A stretch of DNA of 64,000 nucleotides from an uncultured Anaerococcus sp. (lineage in GTDB: Bacteria > Bacillota > Clostridia > Tissierellales > Peptoniphilaceae). The DNA lies in contig CALUCE010000001.1 of the NCBI GenBank assembly GCA_943914475.1, positions 1 to 64,000 on the forward strand. The letters are read 5' to 3'. The position numbers were made by a program, and so were the translations under genes. The notes under the pieces are model-generated. The model ran no database searches and was not told the origin of the DNA. It saw only the letters and a program-made list of their open reading frames with translations. Below are positions 57,918 to 64,000 of the stretch, piece after piece; positions within the stretch are counted from its first letter, which is position 1, and each line of letters begins with the position of its first letter.

Positions 57918-58907
57918 ATGAAATTAGGAATTTTAGGAAGTGGAAAGATAGTAAACGACCTACTTTCTTTTATAAAAGAAGTTGATGGAATAGAACTTGA
58001 AGCAATAGGGTCTACTGAAAGATCTTATGATAAATGTTTAAAGTTAAAAGAAGAAAATGGGATTAATAAGGCCTACAAAAACGGAGATGAAGTCTTAAAA
58101 GATCCTGATGTAGAAGTAGCCTATATAGGAGTACCAAACTTTTTACACTATGATATGGTAAAAAAAGCCTTAAATAGTGGCAAACACGTCATATGTGAAA
58201 AGCCCTTTACTTCAAATGCTGGTCAACTTAAAGAACTTATAGATCTTGCCAAAGAAAAAAATCTTATGCTAATAGAAGCAATTTCCAATGTTTATTTGCC
58301 AAATGTTAAAGAAATAAAAAAAGATTTGGCAAAACTTGGACAAGTAAAGATAGTTACCTTTAACTATTCTCAATATTCATCCAGGTATGACGCCTTTAAA
58401 GAAGGCAAGCTTGCTCCAGTTTTTGATATAAATAAGGATGGGGGAGCCTTGGTAGATTTAAATATCTACAATATTCACCTAATAGTGGAATTGTTTGGCC
58501 TTCCAAAAAGAGCTAGATATCTTGCAAATATAGAAAGATCTATAGACACATCTGGCATAATGACTATGGAATATGATGATTTTAAGGCTATAGCCATAGG
58601 AGCCAAGGACTGTTCTGCACCTCTTAATTCAACTATCCAGGCTGATGAGGGTTCCATAGTAATAGATAATCCGCCAAATGAAGTAAGTCACTATGATTTG
58701 ATTTTAAACAATGAAAAAGCTCAAAGAAAAAACCTACAAGAAGATAGGCATAGGATGTACTATGAGTTTGTAGAGTTTGAAAAAATATTTAGAGAAAAAG
58801 ATTATGAAACGGTAGAAAGAAGGCTTGACCACTCCCTAAAGGTATTAGAGCTTATGGAAAAAGCAAGACTAGAAGCAGGTATAGTTTACCCATCAGATAA
58901 AAAATAA
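57918..58907 (+). CDS. Gfo/Idh/MocA-family oxidoreductase
   Basis: A 329-residue NAD(P)-dependent oxidoreductase. The N-terminal Rossmann domain begins MKLGILGSGKIVNDLLSF; the catalytic lysine is in HVICEKPFTSN (motif EKP). The C-terminal domain has the family's DGGALVDLNIYNIHLIVELFG segment. Such enzymes act on sugars, inositols or similar polyols; the substrate is unclear. AGGAGG stands before the ATG, 9 bases after the HEPN-like gene. Relatives that act alone in Firmicutes are often of unknown function. Confidence 0.88.
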   Translation: MKLGILGSGKIVNDLLSFIKEVDGIELEAIGSTERSYDKCLKLKEENGINKAYKNGDEVLKDPDVEVAYIGVPNFLHYDMVKKALNSGKHVICEKPFTSNAGQLKELIDLAKEKNLMLIEAISNVYLPNVKEIKKDLAKLGQVKIVTFNYSQYSSRYDAFKEGKLAPVFDINKDGGALVDLNIYNIHLIVELFGLPKRARYLANIERSIDTSGIMTMEYDDFKAIAIGAKDCSAPLNSTIQADEGSIVIDNPPNEVSHYDLILNNEKAQRKNLQEDRHRMYYEFVEFEKIFREKDYETVERRLDHSLKVLELMEKARLEAGIVYPSDKK

Positions 58908-58911
58908 GACA

Positions 58912-58945
58912 GGAAAAGGCCCCAGCCATAGGGTCCTTATTTTAT
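58912..58945. terminator. Bidirectional terminator after the Gfo/Idh gene
   Basis: AAGGCCCC pairs imperfectly with GGGTCCTT across a six-base loop, with A residues on the left and T residues on the right. Confidence 0.65.
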
Positions 58946-60312
58946 AGGGTGGATAAAACAGCTTCCACTGGATTATCAGTGTTTATATATTGGTCGTAGT
59001 TTATCTTTGAATCTTTCTCGCTCATGGAATAAGAAGTGTCAACAGAGACCAAGAGTCCAGAATGACTTAGGACAAAATAGTCTGCTGGAAAGTTTTCTGT
59101 ATAATCATTTGGGGTAGGCTCTGTTTGGCTAGAATTTTTTATCAAGACAGCTTCTGAAGATTCTTTTAAAGCCTTGGCAAAATTCATTGCTTCATTTGCT
59201 GTATTATCATTAACCAGAACATAGATAGCCATATTCTTGTAATCTTGGTTGTTTTTGATGTTTATAGACACTTCGTCATAGTACATATATTCATCTGGAT
59301 CTATAGGGTCAATTTTTTCTGGATATTTTGAAGCTTGGTTTTGGACAAAGCTTGTTTTATAGTCTTCATTCTCGTTTTTCATATCTTCAAGAGAACTTTT
59401 TATAATATCTCCTCTATAAAAAACCAAATAGGAATCTTCATAGTCCTTGTGGGCAAGCAGTGGTAAGAATTTTTGCCAGTATAGGTTATCAAGTGAGTCA
59501 TTATCAGTAAGGTCTATGAGAATCTTGGATGCGCCTTCGTTTTCTGATAAGACCTTAGAATATTCTTTTATATCCTTTTTGATATCACCCAAGTTAAAAT
59601 CATTCATAGAAAGCACTAGGACATGACTCCTTAGGTCAAAGCCAGTTTTTCTTTTTGCATTTTTCTCTCCAATCATCCTCTTGTACCTATCTACAGCTTG
59701 AGGTGTTTGGATAAGATCTGATTTTTGGGTTTTGTTGTGGTTTCTGTAGTATTGTAAGAGGTCATCATAGGATTTTTTGTCCATAATTTTTGTCCTAGGA
59801 TTTGCCAAAAGCTCAGTATAGCCCATAAGTAAATCAAAGTACTCTTGGTCTGTTTTGGTTGCTTGAACTTTTTTCTTGGTTGTTTCATAGGACTTTACAA
59901 AATTATAAAAATCTTCTCTGTTTGATGCAGTAACTGCATAATTTCTAGAAATATTCTCGTAAAGTTCATCTAGGTCTGCAAGTTTTTCTGCAGTGGTCAA
60001 GGACCTATCATCTGTAGACCCTACAAAGACTTCTTCTCCAAGGGCCCTCCTGACATCGTCCCTAAAGGCAGGGTAGGTGTAGGTTTTATAGGATGTGATT
60101 TTGTTGTAGGCAAATCTACCTATGCCAAAGACTAGGAAAAAAAGTAAGAGGCTTAGGATGATTCTTCTACGCCTATAGGTTTTTTGCATTTCTTTTCTTC
60201 TTCTTTGGGCTCTTTTTCTAGAAGATGAAGATCTTTCTCTGATAGCTATATCTTTTTTTCTTTTTTTAATATCTCTATCCCTAGATGCACTAGGTTTTCT
60301 TCTTTTTCTCAT
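58942..60312 (-). CDS. Degenerate S41-peptidase-like membrane protein
   Basis: A 456-residue protein. The first 50 residues are extremely rich in R and K; a single membrane helix (about 51-66) follows and the rest should be outside. Residues about 225-390 resemble the C-terminal processing peptidase (S41) fold: a strand SKILIDLTDNDSLDN where active enzymes have DLRxNxGG, and IYVLVNDNTANEAMNFAKAL where they have TASASE. The catalytic serine position appears to be asparagine (N373), so it is probably inactive and may bind rather than cut. It follows the histidine kinase by 19 bp and so may be co-expressed or sensed by that system. Confidence 0.65.
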   Translation of the reverse strand: MRKRRKPSASRDRDIKKRKKDIAIRERSSSSRKRAQRRRKEMQKTYRRRRIILSLLLFFLVFGIGRFAYNKITSYKTYTYPAFRDDVRRALGEEVFVGSTDDRSLTTAEKLADLDELYENISRNYAVTASNREDFYNFVKSYETTKKKVQATKTDQEYFDLLMGYTELLANPRTKIMDKKSYDDLLQYYRNHNKTQKSDLIQTPQAVDRYKRMIGEKNAKRKTGFDLRSHVLVLSMNDFNLGDIKKDIKEYSKVLSENEGASKILIDLTDNDSLDNLYWQKFLPLLAHKDYEDSYLVFYRGDIIKSSLEDMKNENEDYKTSFVQNQASKYPEKIDPIDPDEYMYYDEVSINIKNNQDYKNMAIYVLVNDNTANEAMNFAKALKESSEAVLIKNSSQTEPTPNDYTENFPADYFVLSHSGLLVSVDTSYSMSEKDSKINYDQYINTDNPVEAVLSTL

Positions 60313-60331
60313 ATAATATCCTAACTAACAT

Positions 60332-61648
60332 TTATTTGGAAAAACTTACAGTAAACTTTGTGCCTTGGCCAAGTTTTGAAGTAACTTTAATTCTTCCTCC
60401 CAAAGATTCAACAAAGTTTTTAGTAATAGAAAGACCTAGTCCAAGTCCGTTTTCCTTGGTATTTCTTGCATCATCTATCCTATAAAATCTTCCGAAAATC
60501 ATAGGTAGTCTTTCTTCGCTTATACCGACTCCGTTGTCTTCAACTTCGATGATAATTTTTTCCTTATTTTCTGTAAGTCTTAAGTTTATAAGTCCACCTT
60601 TGCCAGTTGCCTTGAAGGCGTTTGAAATAAGATTTTGGACTATTTGGGTTATTTTTTCCTTATCAGAATATATTATAACATTTTCCTGGATTTCTTCATT
60701 AAAACTAATAGCCTCAGCCTTAGCTCTAGGTTGGAAATTTTTACTTATGGTATTTAAATGGTCGGAAAGGTTAAAGGATTCCTTGGTAAGATTAAGGTAT
60801 TCAATATTATCTTGGAAAGTTTTATTAAGGTTAGTTACCAGTGAATTTAGCCTTAAGACTTCATTTAATATCATATCCAAGGTTTCATCATCAACTTCTA
60901 TAAGTCCGTCTTTGATAGCCTCTATATAAAGCTGGAGGTTGGTCAAAGGTGTTCTTAGTTCGTGGGAAATATCTTGGGCATATTGCTTTCTAACATTTTC
61001 CTGGTTTTTAAGGTTTATGGAAAGATAGGTTATATTTTCCTGTAAGTTTTCAATCTCTTTGATGACAGATTCGTCAAGCTTGATATCATAGTCCCCATCC
61101 TTAATCTTTAAGGTTGCATCGGAAATAGATATTATGGGCTTAGTGATATTAGAAGAAAGGATAAGGGCTATAATGCCTCCAATAGCAACAGAAAAGGCTA
61201 TAGCTATAAGTACAGCTTGAGTAAAGTTTTCCCTCAATTCTTCTACTGCATCACTTTGCTTTTCGTAGGTAACCTTAAGCTCTCCTATATATTCCTTATC
61301 TTCTGGTGATACCAAGGAATAGTTTTTGGTCATCAAATCATTCTGGCCAGAGTTTTTTAACCCATCAACCTTTAATATGGAAGTTTTTTGAGAGTCAAGC
61401 ACTTCTATATTTACATCTTCTTTTTGAGAAAACTCTAAGAGTCTCTGACTTAAAAGATGGGTATTGTTTTTGGCCATTATGTATTGAAATTCATTCTTTA
61501 TCTTGTCGGGTTTTATATATTGGGTTTGTTCTATATAATTTTGTGAAATCCTTCCAATTAAAAATGATACCAAAATAGAAAACACCAGGATACAGGCAAG
61601 TATACCTGCTATAAAGTTTTTGATGATTTTATTTTTTAATGTCGTCAT
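60332..61648 (-). CDS. Sensor histidine kinase
   Basis: A 438-residue membrane kinase. Two membrane helices (about 10-32 and 147-168) flank an extracellular sensor domain with no recognisable fold. A HAMP linker follows, then the HisKA box QDISHELRTPLTNLQ with the phosphorylated histidine, and an HATPase domain with N box LISNAFKAT, G1 EVEDNGVGIS and G2 ENGLGLGLSI. Its start overlaps the response regulator by 20 bp, so they form one two-component system. The stimulus is unknown; the linked S41-like membrane protein suggests an envelope signal. Confidence 0.95.
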   Translation of the reverse strand: MTTLKNKIIKNFIAGILACILVFSILVSFLIGRISQNYIEQTQYIKPDKIKNEFQYIMAKNNTHLLSQRLLEFSQKEDVNIEVLDSQKTSILKVDGLKNSGQNDLMTKNYSLVSPEDKEYIGELKVTYEKQSDAVEELRENFTQAVLIAIAFSVAIGGIIALILSSNITKPIISISDATLKIKDGDYDIKLDESVIKEIENLQENITYLSINLKNQENVRKQYAQDISHELRTPLTNLQLYIEAIKDGLIEVDDETLDMILNEVLRLNSLVTNLNKTFQDNIEYLNLTKESFNLSDHLNTISKNFQPRAKAEAISFNEEIQENVIIYSDKEKITQIVQNLISNAFKATGKGGLINLRLTENKEKIIIEVEDNGVGISEERLPMIFGRFYRIDDARNTKENGLGLGLSITKNFVESLGGRIKVTSKLGQGTKFTVSFSK

Positions 61649-62342
61649 CTAAACCACCAGACTTGTAACCCATACCGTAAATTGTCTTGATGTAGGCTGG
61701 CTTTTTAGGGTCATCTTCAATTTTTTGACGGATATTTTTAATATGGGTGTCTATGGCCCTGTCGTAGGCATCATAGTCATAGCCAAAGGTAAGCTCAATG
61801 ATTTCTTCTCTGGTAAAAATCTTATTTGGATTGGAAAATAAGGTTTTTATAATTTGGAATTCATTCTTAGTTAAAAATACTTCCTTGCCATCCTTGAAAA
61901 ACCTATTGTATTCCAAATCCATCTCAAGCCTACCATCAGTGGTGGTGATTAGGTCAGCTCTTGGCATATTGTATTTTTCTATTCTTCTAAGTACTGTTTT
62001 TACTCTTTCTACAAGCTCCTTATAGGAGTAAGGTTTCTTTATATAGTCATCTGCTCCTAGTCTTAGACCATCTATAACATTTTCTTCTTCGATTTTTGCA
62101 GTAGTCATTATCACTGGGACATTGGACTTAGATCTTATTTCCTTTATAACTTCTTCACCAGATAGTTTAGGTAGCATAAGATCAAGTATAACTAAGTCTA
62201 TTTCATTTTCATCAAATATATTTAAGGCCTCTTCGCCATCAAAGGCTAGAAAGATATTATATTCTTCCTTTTCTAGGGCTGTTTTTATAATATTAGCAAT
62301 GAGTTCTTCATCTTCAACTATTAAAATATTTATATCATTCAT
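61629..62342 (-). CDS. OmpR-family response regulator
   Basis: A 237-residue regulator with a receiver domain (1-118; phosphoacceptor D54 in VILDLMLPKLSG; acidic pocket ED at 10-11) and a winged-helix DNA-binding domain (about 135-232: YNRFFKDGKEVFLTKNEF, ... FGYDYDAYDRAIDTHIKNIRQKI, ... YGMGYK). It is the first gene of the minus-strand operon with the histidine kinase and the S41-like gene. Its targets are unknown; neighbouring dyads could be bound, but no repeat pair typical of OmpR proteins is obvious in the short upstream region. Confidence 0.95.
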   Translation of the reverse strand: MNDINILIVEDEELIANIIKTALEKEEYNIFLAFDGEEALNIFDENEIDLVILDLMLPKLSGEEVIKEIRSKSNVPVIMTTAKIEEENVIDGLRLGADDYIKKPYSYKELVERVKTVLRRIEKYNMPRADLITTTDGRLEMDLEYNRFFKDGKEVFLTKNEFQIIKTLFSNPNKIFTREEIIELTFGYDYDAYDRAIDTHIKNIRQKIEDDPKKPAYIKTIYGMGYKSGGLDDDIKK

Positions 62343-62549
62343 AAGTTTTTCACCTCTTTTCTTATTATACCACGAATTTTTTATTTATTTAGATGGCTAA
62401 AAAAATAGAATAATTCAAAGCTTGTCTTTGATTTACATGGGATACTATGCCCAAACTTTTCTTATCTTTATTCAAGAATGATTAAAATCTAAAAACTGGG
62501 TATATATATATATATAATACAAGAAATTTATGATAAAGGAGAGAATATT

Positions 62550-62795
62550 ATGATTTGGTCATTAATTTTAGGAGGAGTAGCTGGCTGGTTGGCTAGTTTA
62601 ATTATGAAAAAGGATGCTCAAATGGGTATCTTTGCTAATGTTATAGTTGGTATTATAGGTGGAGCTATTGGTTCTTGGGTATTTGGACTTTTAGGACTTG
62701 AAGCTTCAGGTAATATCGGAGAAATAGTAGTTGGTGTAATAGGTGCGGTAATCCTACTTGCAATCATCAATGCTATTCAAGGCAGGAAAAAGTAA
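62550..62795 (+). CDS. GlsB/YeaQ/YmgE-family membrane protein
   Basis: An 81-residue, glycine-rich membrane protein with three hydrophobic segments, matching the transglycosylase-associated (GlsB) family: LGGVAGWLASLIMKKDAQMGIFANVIVGIIGGAIGSW. In enterococci GlsB is stress-induced and affects bile resistance, but the molecular role is not known. AAAGGAGAG precedes the ATG, and a run of alternating TA (about 62500-62517) lies upstream in the promoter region. A terminator follows. Confidence 0.9.
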   Translation: MIWSLILGGVAGWLASLIMKKDAQMGIFANVIVGIIGGAIGSWVFGLLGLEASGNIGEIVVGVIGAVILLAIINAIQGRKK

Positions 62796-62827
62796 AAATA
62801 TTTAAAATTTTATATGTATGATATGAA

Positions 62828-62866
62828 GGGCCTATGGAGTTAATTTTTCCATAGGTCTTTTTTATA
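62828..62866 (+). terminator. Terminator after the GlsB-like gene
   Basis: GGGCCTATGGA pairs with TCCATAGGTC across an eight-base loop, followed by T residues. Confidence 0.83.
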
Positions 62867-62903
62867 TGAAAAAATTTCTCATATCTTATATAATAAGGTT
62901 AAT

Positions 62904-63767
62904 ATGGATGTAAATAAAAAATATATAAGACTCGCAAAAAACATCATAGAAAATGGCTATGATGAAGAAGAAAGAAAAGATGATCTAAGACCAGTTTGGG
63001 AAGATGGAGAGAAAGCTTACACAAAATATTTACCTCAACAAATAGTTACCTATGAGAAAGGAGTAGTACCTATAATTAGTTTGAGGAGGATTTTTTGGAA
63101 GTCTGCCATCAAAGAGATTCTTTGGATCTACCAAGATAGGTCTAATGATGTAAACCTCCTTGCTGATAAGTACAAGGTAAAATACTGGGATTCTTGGAAA
63201 AATGACCAGGGAAATCTTGGTACAGCCTATGGTTATCAGATCGATAAGGAATTTGTATCGCCTGAAACAGGAAAACTTACCAACCAAATAGATAGACTTA
63301 TTGAACAGCTTAGGGAAAATCCTTTAAACAGAAGGCTTATTATGTCCTTGTATGATGTGGATGATTTATCATCTATGACCTTGATCCCATGTGCCTTTTT
63401 AACCATGTGGACAGTTACAGGAGACTATTTAAACATGACCCTTATCCAAAGGTCTGGAGACTTTTTGGCAGCGGCAGCTCCAGGTGGTATAAATGCCTTC
63501 CAGTATTATGTACTTTTAAGGATGGTTGCCCAAGTTACAGGATATAAGCCAGGACAATTTGTTCACTTTATTCAAAATGCCCATGTCTACAAAAGACATC
63601 TTCCTATAGTAGAAGATATTATGGAAAATGACTATGATGAGACTATGGTGCCAAAACTTGAAATAAATCCTGATATTAAAGAATTTAAAGATTTCACCAT
63701 AGATGACTTTAAGCTTGTAGATTATAAGCCAAATGAGAAAAAATATGATATAGACATAGCTATATAA
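62904..63767 (+). CDS. thyA: Thymidylate synthase
   Basis: A 287-residue enzyme that methylates dUMP to dTMP using methylene-tetrahydrofolate. The nucleophile is C163 in MTLIPCAFLTMW; the phosphate-binding arginines are in NPLNRRLIMSLYD and the folate site is in RSGDFLAAAAPGGINAFQYYVLL. The active site reads I-P-C-A where most enzymes have P-P-C-H, which is seen in a minority ThyA branch. The ribosome binding site is weak (AAGG). Continuation of this pathway (dhfr) is not in the window. Confidence 0.93.
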   Translation: MDVNKKYIRLAKNIIENGYDEEERKDDLRPVWEDGEKAYTKYLPQQIVTYEKGVVPIISLRRIFWKSAIKEILWIYQDRSNDVNLLADKYKVKYWDSWKNDQGNLGTAYGYQIDKEFVSPETGKLTNQIDRLIEQLRENPLNRRLIMSLYDVDDLSSMTLIPCAFLTMWTVTGDYLNMTLIQRSGDFLAAAAPGGINAFQYYVLLRMVAQVTGYKPGQFVHFIQNAHVYKRHLPIVEDIMENDYDETMVPKLEINPDIKEFKDFTIDDFKLVDYKPNEKKYDIDIAI

Positions 63768-63783
63768 AACTATCTATTGAATA

Positions 63784-63814
63784 GTAGGGGGCATGTGCCC
63801 TCTATTTGTTTTAC
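63784..63814 (+). terminator. Terminator after thyA
   Basis: TAGGGGGCA pairs with TGCCCTCTA around a two- to four-base loop, then TTTGTTTT. Confidence 0.75.
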
Positions 63815-63856
63815 AAAAACAACTTTACTAGTATAATTACAGGACATGGAGGATTT

Positions 63857-64000
63857 ATGGAGAAAATTTCAATAATTGGAGCTGGTGGATCGGGCAAGTC
63901 GACCCTTGCCAGAGAACTAGGAGAAATACTGGGCATAGAAGTTTTTTATCTAAATAAAATCTGGTGGAAGGACCCAGACCACCATATAAGTGAAGAAGAA
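63857..64000 (+). CDS. P-loop kinase/topology-modulation-like protein, 5' part
   Basis: The first 48 codons of a gene cut by the window edge. It begins MEKISIIGAGGSGKSTLARELGEILG with a clear Walker A motif (GAGGSGKST) and goes on with VFYLNKIWWKDPD, a layout typical of the adenylate-kinase-like DNA topology modulation (FlaR) family. GGAGG is present just before the ATG. The true substrate cannot be judged from this fragment. Confidence 0.75.
   Translation, partial: MEKISIIGAGGSGKSTLARELGEILGIEVFYLNKIWWKDPDHHISEEE

Noticed and set aside
62495..62520. Run of alternating TA as a repeat element
   Set aside because: A simple AT dinucleotide run within a promoter region; too short and low in information to call a repeat feature.
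1..64000. CRISPR arrays, prophage, insertion sequences, rRNA operon
   Set aside because: No regularly spaced repeats, integrase, transposase, phage structural genes or rRNA sequence were seen on either strand.

Overview
The window looks like a chromosomal segment of a low-GC, Gram-positive anaerobe. Evidence: T-box leaders on serS and valS, DnaD/DnaI primosome genes, a YybS-GdpP-L9-DnaB operon, long-form HPF, pyruvate phosphate dikinase with its regulator, MprF, and strong AGGAGG ribosome binding sites. Codon use, the GH101 mucin glycosidase and the flavin-based surface reductase would fit the Peptoniphilaceae (Anaerococcus-like, mucosa-associated). That genus guess is inference; no rRNA is present to test it.

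Layout: 0.2-5.2 kb, GNAT, K+ channel, membrane-bound XRE regulator and mprF (interrupted). 5.2-11.5 kb, acetamidase-like protein, an AMMECR1/dioxygenase-like fusion with its radical SAM partner, tRNA-Ala, and an ASCH/metallophosphoesterase pair. 11.8-19.4 kb, a replication/c-di-AMP operon (yybS-like, gdpP, rplI, dnaB, GNAT, dnaD, dnaI, YjeF-N). 19.4-25.3 kb, T-box/serS, then a four-gene cassette (M20 amidohydrolase, dihydroorotase, small membrane protein, sodium symporter) that may break down dihydroorotate or a similar ureide. 25.8-31.3 kb, a very large secreted GH101 gene with two lesions. 31.4-34.8 kb, an ATGA-coupled minus-strand operon (S9 peptidase, YihY, 5-FCL). 34.9-41.4 kb, hpf, secA, prfB (programmed frameshift), trpS, racemase-like. 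41.5-46.6 kb, ALDH (interrupted), ppdK and its regulator. 46.9-53.8 kb, secreted glucosaminidase, T-box/valS, methyltransferase, cold-shock protein, two alpha/beta hydrolases. 53.9-58.9 kb, flavin lipoprotein reductase, radical SAM, a HEPN-plus-nuclease-like protein, Gfo/Idh oxidoreductase. 58.9-64 kb, a two-component system with a degenerate S41-like membrane protein, GlsB-like protein, thyA and the start of a P-loop gene.

Two themes stand out. First, four otherwise well-preserved genes carry single lesions: in-frame TGA in mprF and in ALDH, in-frame TAA plus a poly-A frameshift in GH101, and a poly-A frameshift in the M20 hydrolase. These may be sequencing errors, recent decay, slippage-based switching or recoding; UGA is clearly a stop in this organism because prfB and several normal genes use it. 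Second, the best candidate for an undescribed system is the 304-residue protein at 56994-57908, which joins an R-x4-H HEPN-like motif to a degenerate Mrr/PD-(D/E)xK-like domain. The window holds no CRISPR array, prophage or intact insertion sequence that I can see.
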